This document shows, in pieces, positions 25,813-34,881 of a stretch of 64,000 bases of DNA. A program made the translations under genes and the position numbers. Numbering within the stretch: position 1 is the first letter of the stretch; every line of letters starts with the position of its first letter. The stretch spans positions 1 through 64,000 of the forward strand of contig JABZHR010000003.1 in NCBI GenBank assembly GCA_015258715.1, in the 5' to 3' direction. The notes under the pieces were generated by a model. The model saw only the letters and a list, made by a program, of their open reading frames with translations. It did no database searches and was not told where the DNA came from. Source of the stretch: Atopobium sp. (GTDB taxonomy: Bacteria; Actinomycetota; Coriobacteriia; Coriobacteriales; Atopobiaceae).

Positions 25813-26526
25813 CTACAGTCCCAGTGCTCGCTTGAGTGCAACCACACGACGGCGAGAAACCGAGATGTGACGCTCCTCAAATCCCTGAATAGTCAACTGT
25901 AGGATACCAGCAGAGATAACCTCAACATCGTCAACATACTCAAGATTCACGATAAAGCTACGATGAATGCGGAAGAATCCGTGTGGAGCAAGGCGCTCTT
26001 CAAGTTTCTGCAGAGAAATAGTAGACAAGAAGCGATCATCTTCCGTGTAGATGCAGGAGTAATCGTCTTTTGCCTCAATAAAGCGGATCTGATCAATAGG
26101 AACAAGAACTTTGCTTCCACTCTTAATGACAGGAATACGCTCAATAGTTGCCATAGGAGACTGAGGGCGCAGACGCTCCTCAACCTTATCAAGAGCCTGC
26201 TCAAGACGCTCGGTCTCAACGGGCTTCATCAGGTAATCAACGGCATTAACGCCAAAGGCATCTAGTGCGTACTCGCTATATGCAGTGACAAACACAATCT
26301 GAGGAGGGTTCTTCAACTTGTGAAGAGCCTCTGCAAGCTGCATTCCATTTGTCTTAGGCATAGAGATGTCCAGGAACATAACCTCAACGCGAGACTCCAT
26401 GAGTTTCTCGACAGCATCCCTTGCACTTGTGGCCTCAATGATTTCCTCGAGACGGCCGGTCTCCTCAAGCAAGAACCTGAGCTCAGAACGGGCTGGAGCC
26501 TCGTCGTCAACAATCATGGCACGCAT
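25813..26526 (-). CDS. LytTR-family response regulator
   Basis: From the ATG at 26526, nine bases after GGGAG, the protein has 237 residues. The receiver domain has D-D-E at 7-9 and the phosphorylation site Asp53 in V-M-F-L-D-I-S-M-P. A LytTR DNA-binding domain covers about 130-235 (I-R-F-I-E-A-K-D-D-Y-S, then F-F-R-I-H-R-S-F-I-V-N-L). It follows the LytS-type kinase gene by 52 bases and must be its partner. Confidence 0.94.
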   Translation of the reverse strand: MRAMIVDDEAPARSELRFLLEETGRLEEIIEATSARDAVEKLMESRVEVMFLDISMPKTNGMQLAEALHKLKNPPQIVFVTAYSEYALDAFGVNAVDYLMKPVETERLEQALDKVEERLRPQSPMATIERIPVIKSGSKVLVPIDQIRFIEAKDDYSCIYTEDDRFLSTISLQKLEERLAPHGFFRIHRSFIVNLEYVDDVEVISAGILQLTIQGFEERHISVSRRRVVALKRALGL

Positions 26527-26578
26527 GTCATTCATCTCCCAACGACCTAACGCAGCGTTAAGCAAAAACCGTGTACTA

Positions 26579-27916
26579 CTATGCTGTTGCCTGCAGAGCC
26601 GCACCTGCAAGCTTGAGCGTCACGCACGTACCCTGACCTGGCTTAGACATGATTTCCATACCAGATCCAGCGGCGTAGAAGCGCTCAACTCGCTCAGCTA
26701 CGTTCTTAATGGCAATGCCCGTGCCCCCATTTCTCCCCGAAGAATCCTGCGGGGTAGGACCTTGGCCATTAAGCAAGCGAGAAACAGTCTCTTCATCCAT
26801 TCCAAGACCATCATCAGCAACAGATATAAGAATATCATCTTCGTCGCGTGCGACGTGGATGTCAATATGAAGCGCACCTTCATCTTTCATGGCGTGCCTC
26901 ACGGCGTTCTCAACAATAGGCTGAATCAGAAAAGACGGAACCTGAACGTCTTCGCATCCCTCATCGACATGCTCAGACTCTTGGATACGCTCTTCTCCAA
27001 AACGAGCCTTCTCAATTGTCAAATACCTGCGCGTTTGTGTCAATTCCTGAGAAAGCGGAATAAGTGCGCCCTGCGAACTCTCAAGCGTGCGGCGATAAAA
27101 CACAGAGAACTCGCGAAGCAAGTCGCGTGCCTTATTGGGGTTTGTGCGCGTAAGAGATGCAATGGTATTAAGCGTATTGAACAAGAAGTGTGGATTAATC
27201 TGCGCTTGCAGGGCTTTGACCTCGGCTCGAGCGGTCAATTCTGCCTGACGGTCAAGCTCGTACGAGGAAAGCTGCGTGGAGAGAAGTTCACCCAAACCCT
27301 CTGCGATTGCCAGCTGCGTGCGATCAATTTCAATACCACGACGATAATAGAGTTTGATTGTGCCGACCGTGCGATCTTGAACAATCAGCGGAACAATAAT
27401 GCCAAAAGAACTGCCGCCATTACCAAAGCCGCCTCGTCTTTGCAGCACCTGCTGACGGCTATCTACCGAGACAAACGTCTCCATGCGGCCACTTTCCAAA
27501 ACCTCAGTTGCAGGGCCAACTACCTTTGAACCAGGCATATGGGAGGTTGCGATGTCTCCTTCAAAGCCCAGTACGTACTCTGTATCAGTAATAGAGATAG
27601 CAGCAGCAGAGGTTTCTGAAAGCAATAACGTGCAGATGGTTGGCGCTGTTTCTTGTGACAATCCACCGCGTAACGTTTTAAGCGTCTTAGAGGCCACCTC
27701 AAGTGTGCGCTCTGTTGCCTGAGACCTGGCGTGCTCGTTACCCGGCTGAGTAGTGCCGCCAAAAACAATGACCGTAGCAAGTCCTCCGCCTGCAACAAGA
27801 GCTGCAAACAGGTTGTCTGCCATGACACTCCAAGAAAGCAGGCCCAGCAATACACAGGCGAGAAGGACCAGGACTACCTTAGTTGACCTCTGTATGTACT
27901 GAGCAAGTCTCTGCAT
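26579..27916 (-). CDS. LytS-like sensor histidine kinase (GAF + His_kinase)
   Basis: The 445-residue kinase has two N-terminal membrane helices (about 13-30 and 36-53), a GAF-like sensor region (about 85-215), the histidine box A-Q-I-N-P-H-F-L-F-N with His243, and a GHKL ATPase with V-E-N-A-V-R-H-A, D-D-G-L-G-M and G-T-G-I-A-I-K-N. It lacks the five-helix LytS membrane sensor. The ATG lies 6 bases after the queT stop, so transporter and kinase are translated from one message. Confidence 0.93.
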   Translation of the reverse strand: MQRLAQYIQRSTKVVLVLLACVLLGLLSWSVMADNLFAALVAGGGLATVIVFGGTTQPGNEHARSQATERTLEVASKTLKTLRGGLSQETAPTICTLLLSETSAAAISITDTEYVLGFEGDIATSHMPGSKVVGPATEVLESGRMETFVSVDSRQQVLQRRGGFGNGGSSFGIIVPLIVQDRTVGTIKLYYRRGIEIDRTQLAIAEGLGELLSTQLSSYELDRQAELTARAEVKALQAQINPHFLFNTLNTIASLTRTNPNKARDLLREFSVFYRRTLESSQGALIPLSQELTQTRRYLTIEKARFGEERIQESEHVDEGCEDVQVPSFLIQPIVENAVRHAMKDEGALHIDIHVARDEDDILISVADDGLGMDEETVSRLLNGQGPTPQDSSGRNGGTGIAIKNVAERVERFYAAGSGMEIMSKPGQGTCVTLKLAGAALQATA

Positions 27917-27922
27917 TGCTGT

Positions 27923-28546
27923 CTAGTTCCCCACTGATTCTGTAGCAGAATCCTCAGAAGCAAGCTGCTGTGGTAAAGACGAATGCTTAAGCGCACGAGC
28001 TAAAGGAGCGCCAAGTACATAGAGAACAACGGCTTCTCCAAGTCCTGTGGTAATAAAACCAAACAAGAACATAAGAGGATATGAGCCGTCGAGCTCAATA
28101 GTGGTAAATGGAATTGTGTAGAATCCCAAACCCTGAAGCAAAATGGGAAGATATGCAGAAACAATTACTGCATTTGCAAGCACGGGTCCTAGAAGTGCAA
28201 GCGGTACATTCTTTCTGTTTTTCCAGGTAAACCATGCACCAAGGGCAGTTGCCAAGGAGCCAAAGACTACGTCTAACAGCCCCAATGCACCTGTGCCAGA
28301 AATAACCATATTTGCAAGGTTAGCAATGACGCAACCAAGTGTCAGTCCTGGAATTGCATCAGCGGTAAAGAGCGCAAGAATAACAACTGCCTCTGAAATG
28401 CGGAACTGCACAGGACCCCAGGCTAGACCACCCAAAAAGAGAAGAGCTGCAAGAGTAAGTGCTGCATAAAGAGCCGCAATGATACCGATGCGTGCAAGGC
28501 GCTGAGCGCGCTGTTTTGTTGCATAAGTTGAAGAAACCTGTGGCAA
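27923..28546 (-). CDS. queT: QueT-family ECF transporter substrate-binding subunit (queuosine precursor)
   Basis: The 207-residue protein has about six membrane helices and the QueT pattern: A-L-Y-A-A-L-T-L-A-A, then W-G-P-V-Q-F-R-I-S-E-A-V-V-I-L-A-L-F, and L-G-L-L-D-V-V-F-G-S-L-A-T. QueT is the S component of an ECF transporter that imports queuosine precursors. Energising EcfA and EcfT are not in the window. The start is TTG at 28546, with AAGGGG upstream. No preQ1 riboswitch was found before it. Confidence 0.88.
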   Translation of the reverse strand: MPQVSSTYATKQRAQRLARIGIIAALYAALTLAALLFLGGLAWGPVQFRISEAVVILALFTADAIPGLTLGCVIANLANMVISGTGALGLLDVVFGSLATALGAWFTWKNRKNVPLALLGPVLANAVIVSAYLPILLQGLGFYTIPFTTIELDGSYPLMFLFGFITTGLGEAVVLYVLGAPLARALKHSSLPQQLASEDSATESVGN

Positions 28547-28630
28547 AACAATCCCCTTGTTAACTCTAAAAACTTAGTTCATGATACGACGAAACGCATA
28601 TATGAGCAAATGAGCAGTGCAGACATACAA

Positions 28631-29377
28631 TTAGTAATGCAGGTGCATTCCTGGATAGACCATCTCACGAGCATGCTTTTGATACGCTGCGACTGCCTCT
28701 TCTTCAAAAGCAAGAGGGGTGTCTTCCTCGCCTGCCATATCCAAAATCCACCGTGTGAGATAAGGATTGAGCGGAAGCAGTGGTCCAATAAGCCAGGTGG
28801 CAATAGCGTTCTTGCGACGGAAACCTTCCAACTTGCTTTCTTTATTGATGCCAAAACCTACCTTATTTTTAAGGAAGTAGCAGTTAGAGTTATCTCCCTC
28901 GGTGAGTGTGAATTGCATCTTAAAGCCAACGACAACAAAAGGCTCTTTGCCATTGCCAGGATCAAACTCTCCCACCTGGACATCGTGGAAGCGCTGGGGC
29001 ATATAGCGAGTAGTCGTAAACTTGAAGAGGCCCAGAGCCTCAATTTCAGAGCCGTCAGGATTAACGATTTTCTCGCCAAAAAGCTCTGAAGCGTTACCGG
29101 CAAACAGCATAGGAACGCCCTGATCAGCCAGTTCAGCAAGCCTATCTTTGTAAGGCATAAGGCGAGAAATAATAAGCTCTTGCTGGGCTTCTGTCATGCC
29201 GCCCATGATGATTGCCGACGGCGTGTTATCAACAAAGTAAGGCGTTGCTGCATGAGAAGTGTATACGAAGTTCTCTTTTGGAAGGCAAGCCTCCAGGTAA
29301 AGGGCATTTCCGTTGTCTCCACCTTGATTGCCGTACTCTGGATAGAGAATCTCAATCTTAGTTGCTGGATTACTCAT
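28631..29377 (-). CDS. GatD-like glutamine amidotransferase subunit lacking catalytic Cys and His
   Basis: The 248-residue protein aligns along its length with GatD, the glutaminase of the lipid II amidating complex MurT-GatD, including N-P-D-G-S-E-I-E-A-L-G and G-P-L-L-P-L-N-P. At the nucleophile elbow, where GatD has T-I-C-G-G-Y-Q, this protein has F-A-G-N-A-S-E, so the cysteine position is Gly. At the catalytic histidine, where GatD has T-Y-L-H-G-P, it has T-W-L-I-G-P. It should not hydrolyse glutamine. It overlaps murT by 8 bases (ATGAGTAA), so a complex is very likely. Confidence 0.85.
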   Translation of the reverse strand: MSNPATKIEILYPEYGNQGGDNGNALYLEACLPKENFVYTSHAATPYFVDNTPSAIIMGGMTEAQQELIISRLMPYKDRLAELADQGVPMLFAGNASELFGEKIVNPDGSEIEALGLFKFTTTRYMPQRFHDVQVGEFDPGNGKEPFVVVGFKMQFTLTEGDNSNCYFLKNKVGFGINKESKLEGFRRKNAIATWLIGPLLPLNPYLTRWILDMAGEEDTPLAFEEEAVAAYQKHAREMVYPGMHLHY

Positions 29378-30782
29378 GGGAGGCCTCCATCTGTTTCAAG
29401 CGCTCAATGATACGGTTTCTGCTGATATCAGCAATGCCGCCGTTATAGAGGCCGTGTGCATAGAAAACGTGCTGGCAAGCATTAAGATCAACCAAATCAG
29501 CTGTCTCTTCTGGAGAGTTTGCTACAAAGGTTTTAGCTGGATCAATGCCTGCAAGCCTGAGCCTAAGCTGCAGGTCAAGCGATGTGTCACCGTAAATAAT
29601 GACCTGCTTAACGCTTGGGTCTTGCAAGAACTCAAAGTCAGTCTGGTAGTACCAACCAATGTACTCTGTCTGGTCCTTTGCTTTTGCCATATATGCATCG
29701 GCAATCATGATGATGATTGCCTTATCACCTGGCTGTTTACGCAGGATGTCAATAGTGACAGAAGTTGCCGTGTCATTCTCGCCCTTAGAAGCCATGCTAA
29801 TAAGGCGGCGGCCATTGTAGTCAATCTCATTGTACCTGGAAGAAGCGATGTTAACGCGCTGCAAGGACGCAGCGATAGTTGCAGGTGCAAGACTCATCTC
29901 ACGTGCGGTAACAATAGCTACAAACAGGTTGTAGAGGTTAACGATTGAGTAGCTGTTGAGCTTGTACTCGTATGTCGGTGCACCCTCGTGGCAGTGCTCC
30001 TTGACCACAAACTTGCCAGTCTCTGGCTCTACTGAGATAACCTCGTAATCAGGAGTTGGGTTGGTATAGCCGCACTCCTCGCAAGTTGCGTGGCCAAGAT
30101 GCCTAAGGTGTGCATAATCCCACTTGAGCTTGCCACCGCATTTGGGGCAGGCGGTAAGATCTGAAACAATGCCCACTGGCTCTGCGGTGTCTTCTGCCAG
30201 CCTTGCGATGGAGTAATACGTACGATGAGTGCACTGGGGAGCAAGTCTGCAGCTAATCATGTCATCTGCGTTCAAAATCAGATGAGTTGAAGCAGGAATG
30301 CCCTTATCCATAACGTCAAACACGTAGTCTGGAGTTGCACTACGAGAGAACGTATCGCGGAACAGATTGGTAACGGACAAAATATCAGGCTGCAGGTACG
30401 GGAAAATACGAGGTCCCGAGAGCTCATCAAACTCCATAACTGCAAGCTTAGTCTTTGAGGTGCCCCTCCACGTGGCGTTCTTTGCAAACGAGCTTGCAAA
30501 GCCGCTGGAAATATTGCCGCCAACGCGGTTAGTAACAGTCTGATAGCCATTATCAGCGAGAAGATCGTTGAGCAGGTTGTTGGTGGTTGTCTTACCGTTT
30601 GTGCCGGTGATAAAGACAATCTGCTCTGGCTTAGCAATGTCTCCCAAAAATGCAGGATCAATGCCCTCGGCGATAAAACCTGGCAGCGTTCCGCCCTCAT
30701 GGTTAGTCAATTTAAGTGCTGCAAGCGTTGCTTTAGCAGCGAGAAAAGCTACAGGAAATAGTCTGCTCTTTTTTTGTGCCAC
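29370..30782 (-). CDS. MurT-like Mur ligase with zinc ribbon (divergent)
   Basis: From the GTG at 30782 (GGGAG five bases upstream) the protein has 470 residues. It has the Mur ligase P-loop T-G-T-N-G-K-T-T (59-66) and a MurT-type four-cysteine ribbon (Cys212, 215, 234, 237). MurT amidates the D-Glu of lipid II with ammonia from GatD. The C-terminal block, where MurT usually has N-D-x-x-A-D-G-x-D-x-S-W, reads I-A-D-A-Y-M-A-K-A-K-D-Q-T-E-Y-I here (360-375). The usual segment with D-R-Y-G-E is F-S-R-S-A-T. It is a diverged relative whose substrate may differ. Confidence 0.83.
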   Translation of the reverse strand: MAQKKSRLFPVAFLAAKATLAALKLTNHEGGTLPGFIAEGIDPAFLGDIAKPEQIVFITGTNGKTTTNNLLNDLLADNGYQTVTNRVGGNISSGFASSFAKNATWRGTSKTKLAVMEFDELSGPRIFPYLQPDILSVTNLFRDTFSRSATPDYVFDVMDKGIPASTHLILNADDMISCRLAPQCTHRTYYSIARLAEDTAEPVGIVSDLTACPKCGGKLKWDYAHLRHLGHATCEECGYTNPTPDYEVISVEPETGKFVVKEHCHEGAPTYEYKLNSYSIVNLYNLFVAIVTAREMSLAPATIAASLQRVNIASSRYNEIDYNGRRLISMASKGENDTATSVTIDILRKQPGDKAIIIMIADAYMAKAKDQTEYIGWYYQTDFEFLQDPSVKQVIIYGDTSLDLQLRLRLAGIDPAKTFVANSPEETADLVDLNACQHVFYAHGLYNGGIADISRNRIIERLKQMEASHE

Positions 30783-30869
30783 AGTAACTCCCATCGTGAG
30801 CAAAGTCTCTCTAGTTTATCACCTCGCGAGAAGAGCTTGAAGAACAGAGGGTCTCTCGCCAAAAATGCT

Positions 30870-30907
30870 GCATAAAAAAGCCGAGCCAGGATATCCTGGC
30901 TCGGCTG
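30870..30907 (-). terminator. Intrinsic terminator of the pyruvate:ferredoxin oxidoreductase gene
   Basis: A 12- to 13-bp perfect GC-rich inverted repeat (30879-30891 with 30894-30906) is followed on the minus strand by TTTTTTATG. It lies 24 bases after the stop of the oxidoreductase gene. Confidence 0.92.
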
Positions 30908-30930
30908 AAGCTACGTGAAAGTAAGTTGCC

Positions 30931-33900
30931 TTACTCCTCAGGCTGCTCCTTCTTCTCTGCTGCATAGAGCTCGGAGAGGCGTACAAGGTGATCGTAGCGA
31001 GCCATTGCGGCTTCCTCGTTCTCCTTGAAGAGCTTCTCTGCGTGCTCTGGGAACTCGCGGGTGAGTCGGCTGTAGCGAGCCTCGTTCATCAGGAACTCCT
31101 GGTAGCCACCCTTAGGTGCCTTGGAGTCAAGCGTGAACTTCTTACCTGCAGGTGCAGCTGGGTTGAAGCGATAGAGGTTCCAGTAGCCGGTCTCGACTGC
31201 CTTCTTCATCTCCTCCTGTGCGTGAGCCATGCCGCCCTTGATGGAGTGCATCTCGCATGGGGAGTAACCGATGATGAGGGATGGTCCTGGATAAGCCTCT
31301 GCCTCAGCAATTGCCTTGAGAGTCTGCTGAAGGTTTGCGCCCATGGAGACCTGAGCAACATAGACGTAACCGTAGGTCATAGCAATCTCAGCAAGGTTCT
31401 TCTGTTTGATGTCCTTACCAGCTGCAGCGAACTGTGCAACCTGGCCAAGACGGGAAGCCTTAGAGGACTGACCGCCGGTGTTGGAGTAAACCTCAGTGTC
31501 GAAGACAAAGACGTTGATGTCCTCGCCGGAAGCAAGAACGTGGTCAAGGCCACCGAAGCCGATGTCGTATGCCCAACCGTCGCCGCCGAAGATCCAGAAG
31601 GACTTCTTGGTGAGGAAGCTCTTGTTAGCAAGGATTTCCTTAGCTGCTGGAAGATCAGACTTCTCAAGCTCAACTACGAAGGTCTTAGAAGCTTCCTTGG
31701 AGAGAGCTGCGTCGTTGACGGACTCAATCCATGCCTTAGCAGCATCCTTGAGGTCCTGAGATGCGCCGTCCTCATCGACAAGCTGCTGAGCAAGCTCCAG
31801 GAGACGCTTCTGCTGTGCCTGGTGACCAAGCATCAGACCCATACCGTGCTCTGCATTGTCCTCAAAGAGGGAGTTGTTCCATGCTGGGCCATGGCCGTTT
31901 GCATCGGTAGTGAATGGTGAGCAAGAAGCTGGGTTACCCCAAATGGAGGAGCAGCCGGTTGCGTTGGAGATGAACATACGATCGCCGAAGAGCTGAGTGA
32001 CCAGACGGCCGTAGCTGGTCTCAGCGCAGCCTGCGCAGGAACCAGAGAACTCAAGAAGAGGCTTCTTGAACTGGGATGCCTTGACGTTGTTAGCAACAAG
32101 CTCGGTCTTCTCGGAGACGTGGTTGACTGCGTAGTCGAAGATCTCCTGCTTGGACACCTGCTCCTCGATTGGCTTCATGGTCAGAGCATCTGCAGGGCAG
32201 ATGTAGACGCAGTTGGAGCAACCGGTGCAGTCGAGCTGAGAGACAGCAATCTCAAACTTGTAGCCCTTAGCCTTAGGACCAACAGCATCCTTGAACTGAG
32301 ACTGTGCTGGTGCAGCAGCAACCTCTTCGTCGGTAAGGACGAATGGACGAATGACTGCGTGTGGGCAGACATAAGCGCACTGGTTACACTGAATGCACTT
32401 CTCGACGTTCCACTCAGGAACAACAACAGCAATGCCGCGCTTCTCGTATGCAGCAGCGCCAAGCTCAAACTGGCCATCAACGTGGTTCTTAAATGCAGAA
32501 ACAGGAAGTGCGTCACCCTCCATACGAGAGACTGGAGTCATGATGTCGCGAACCTGCTTGAGCAGAGCCTCACGGCCCTCAAGGGTGATTGTGCTTGGAG
32601 CATCCTCTGCAGTAGCCCAATCAGCAGGAATCTCAATCTTAGTAAATGCAGTAGCACCAGCGTCGATTGCCTTGTGGTTCATATCGACAATGTTCTGGCC
32701 CTTCTTCAGGTAAGAGTGGGTTGCAGCATCCTTCATGTACTGAAGTGCGTCTGCCTCTGGGAGAACCTTTGCAAGAGCAAAGAATGCGGACTGAAGAATG
32801 GTGTTGGTGCGCTTGCCCATACCAATTTCCTTGGCAAGGTCAATTGCATTAATCAGATAAACATTGATGTTGTTCTTTGCAATGTAGCGCTTTGCCTCTG
32901 CTGGCAGGTGGTGTGCAAACTCCTCTGCATCCCACTGGCAGTTGACCAGGAAGGTACCGCCAGGCTTGACGTCGCGGACCATCTTGTAGCCCTTGATGAT
33001 GTATGCAGGAACGTGGCATGCAACAAAGTCTGCCTTGGTGACATAGTAAGGAGAACGGATCTTGTGATCACCGAAGCGCAGGTGGCTGATGGTGATACCG
33101 CCGGTCTTCTTGGAGTCATACTGGAAGTATGCCTGAACATATTTATCAGTGTGGTCACCAATAATCTTAATGGAGTTCTTGTTAGCACCAACGGTACCGT
33201 CGCCGCCGATACCCCAGAACTTGCACTCAATGGTGCCCTCAGCTGCAGTGTTAGGAGCCTCAGGATCCTCTGGGAGAGACAGGTTAGTAACGTCGTCGAC
33301 AATACCAACGGTGAACTCACGCTGAGGAGCATCCTTCTTGAGCTCCTCGAAGATTGCGAATGCAGATGATGGTGGAGTGTCCTTGGAACCAAGGCCGTAA
33401 CGACCGCCAACAACCTTAATGCCTGTACGACCAGCCTCATAGAGGGAAGAAACAACGTCTTCGTAGAGAGGCTCACCAACGGAACCTGGCTCCTTGGTGC
33501 GGTCGAGAACAGCAATCTTCTTGACGGACTCAGGAAGAACGTCAACAAAGTGCTTTACAGAGAATGGACGATAGAGGCGGACCTTAACCAGACCGACCTT
33601 CTCGCCATGAGCGTTCAGGTAGTCGATAACCTCTTCGAGGGTATCGCAGAAGGAACCCATGCAGATAACAACGCGGTCAGCGTCTTCTGCACCGTAGTAG
33701 TTGAACAGACCGTAGTCAGTACCAAGCTTAGCGTTGATCTGGTTCATGTAGTCTTCAACAACTGCTGGCAGCTGGTTATAAACCTCGTTGCATGCCTCGC
33801 GGTGCTGGAAGAAGATATCGCCGTTCTCGTGGGAACCGCGGCTTGATGGGTGCTCTGGATTCAGTGCGTGATCACGGAATGCCTGGACAGCGTCCATGTC

Positions 33901-34485
33901 GCACATCTCAGCCAGATCAGCGTAATCCCAAACAGCAACCTTCTGAATCTCGTGAGAAGTACGGAAGCCGTCGAAGAAGTTAACAAATGGAACCTTGCCC
34001 TTGATTGCTGCGAGGTGAGCAACAGGAGCCAGATCCATAACCTCCTGGACGTTGCCTTCTACGAGAAGTGCAAAGCCAGTCTGGCGAGCAGACATAACGT
34101 CAGAGTGATCGCCAAAGATGTTCAGTGCGTGGGTTGCAACGGTACGTGCGCTGACGTGGAAAACACCAGGGAGCTGCTCGCCGGCAATCTTGTACATGTT
34201 TGGAAGCATGAGCAAGAGGCCCTGAGAAGCGGTGTAGGTAGTGGTCAGAGCGCCTGAACCAAGAGAACCGTGAACAGCACCAGCTGCGCCAGCCTCGGAC
34301 TGCATCTCGACAACCTTGACGGTTGTACCAAAGATGTTCTTTACACCCTGGGCGGACCACTGGTCAACATAGTCTGCCATTGGACTTGATGGGGTAATTG
34401 GGTAAATACCCGCTACCTCGGTAAACGCATACGACACGTAAGCCGCGGCGTTGTTACCGTCCATGGACTTAAACTTTCTTGCCAT
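30931..34485 (-). CDS. nifJ: Pyruvate:ferredoxin (flavodoxin) oxidoreductase, single chain
   Basis: From the ATG at 34485 (AAGGAG upstream) the protein has 1184 residues. It oxidises pyruvate and CoA to acetyl-CoA and CO2, reducing ferredoxin. Domains in order: pyruvate-binding (Y-P-I-T-P-S-S-P-M-A near 25), transketolase-like, a ferredoxin domain with C-I-Q-C-N-Q-C-A-Y-V-C-P and C-T-G-C-S-N-C-V-Y-I-C-P (about 695-770), and the thiamine diphosphate domain with S-G-S-C-A-G-C-A-E-T and G-D-G-W-A-Y-D-I. All iron-sulfur cysteines are present. It marks an anaerobic, fermentative metabolism. It is monocistronic. Confidence 0.97.
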   Translation of the reverse strand: MARKFKSMDGNNAAAYVSYAFTEVAGIYPITPSSPMADYVDQWSAQGVKNIFGTTVKVVEMQSEAGAAGAVHGSLGSGALTTTYTASQGLLLMLPNMYKIAGEQLPGVFHVSARTVATHALNIFGDHSDVMSARQTGFALLVEGNVQEVMDLAPVAHLAAIKGKVPFVNFFDGFRTSHEIQKVAVWDYADLAEMCDMDAVQAFRDHALNPEHPSSRGSHENGDIFFQHREACNEVYNQLPAVVEDYMNQINAKLGTDYGLFNYYGAEDADRVVICMGSFCDTLEEVIDYLNAHGEKVGLVKVRLYRPFSVKHFVDVLPESVKKIAVLDRTKEPGSVGEPLYEDVVSSLYEAGRTGIKVVGGRYGLGSKDTPPSSAFAIFEELKKDAPQREFTVGIVDDVTNLSLPEDPEAPNTAAEGTIECKFWGIGGDGTVGANKNSIKIIGDHTDKYVQAYFQYDSKKTGGITISHLRFGDHKIRSPYYVTKADFVACHVPAYIIKGYKMVRDVKPGGTFLVNCQWDAEEFAHHLPAEAKRYIAKNNINVYLINAIDLAKEIGMGKRTNTILQSAFFALAKVLPEADALQYMKDAATHSYLKKGQNIVDMNHKAIDAGATAFTKIEIPADWATAEDAPSTITLEGREALLKQVRDIMTPVSRMEGDALPVSAFKNHVDGQFELGAAAYEKRGIAVVVPEWNVEKCIQCNQCAYVCPHAVIRPFVLTDEEVAAAPAQSQFKDAVGPKAKGYKFEIAVSQLDCTGCSNCVYICPADALTMKPIEEQVSKQEIFDYAVNHVSEKTELVANNVKASQFKKPLLEFSGSCAGCAETSYGRLVTQLFGDRMFISNATGCSSIWGNPASCSPFTTDANGHGPAWNNSLFEDNAEHGMGLMLGHQAQQKRLLELAQQLVDEDGASQDLKDAAKAWIESVNDAALSKEASKTFVVELEKSDLPAAKEILANKSFLTKKSFWIFGGDGWAYDIGFGGLDHVLASGEDINVFVFDTEVYSNTGGQSSKASRLGQVAQFAAAGKDIKQKNLAEIAMTYGYVYVAQVSMGANLQQTLKAIAEAEAYPGPSLIIGYSPCEMHSIKGGMAHAQEEMKKAVETGYWNLYRFNPAAPAGKKFTLDSKAPKGGYQEFLMNEARYSRLTREFPEHAEKLFKENEEAAMARYDHLVRLSELYAAEKKEQPEE

Positions 34486-34881
34486 TTCCTCTCCTTGCCT
34501 AATCTGTGATTTCTCACAGTATGCGTCTGTGCGATCCAAAATAAAGCTGTAGACCCTGGGTGACTACGGAAACAAGTTTCATAGTTCGGCCGGCAGCGGT
34601 CGCATAATGCTTTTATTATTGCGCAAAAAAACAATGAAACAAATCAGAAATATGAGCCAATAAATACCTATTTTCAGGTAGGATTTTCTACCTGCGGAAT
34701 TGCAAAATAAACATAACAGTAAAGTGCAACTTTTTTGTAAATCGACAAAATATTCAAGTGCGCAAGCAGCCATCTGTCTGAAAATTGGACAAATTTTTAC
34801 GTAAGCACTCAACGCACGAAAGTCTTACTGCACGTTGAGTGCCTTTTTAATAACCTATCTTTAGCGTCATATCTCTTTTGA
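34486..34881. other. Long AT-rich gap upstream of nifJ with two inverted repeats; no gene seen
   Basis: No reading frame with a ribosome site was found. A 7-bp inverted repeat CAGGTAG/CTACCTG (34675-34681 with 34688-34694) lies about 190 bases upstream of nifJ and could be an operator. A 10-bp stem (34805-34814 with 34833-34842) is followed by CTTTTT on the plus strand, although the gene ending nearby is on the minus strand; it may terminate that gene inefficiently or act on antisense transcripts. Confidence 0.5.

Noticed and set aside
26366..27529. Open frame of 387 codons on the plus strand opposite the LytTR kinase and regulator
   Set aside because: It is a shadow of two clear genes, with no family motif or ribosome site.
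28547..28630. Possible preQ1 riboswitch before queT
   Set aside because: The short leader lacks the conserved preQ1 stem and A-rich tail pattern; nothing aligned by eye.
30804..30930. Inverted repeat after nifJ considered as a regulatory palindrome
   Set aside because: It is followed by six T residues on the transcribed strand and is best explained as an intrinsic terminator.
32119..33369. Open frame of 416 codons on the plus strand opposite nifJ
   Set aside because: It is antisense to a fully conserved gene, is rich in Cys, Asn and Leu with no motif, and has no ribosome site.
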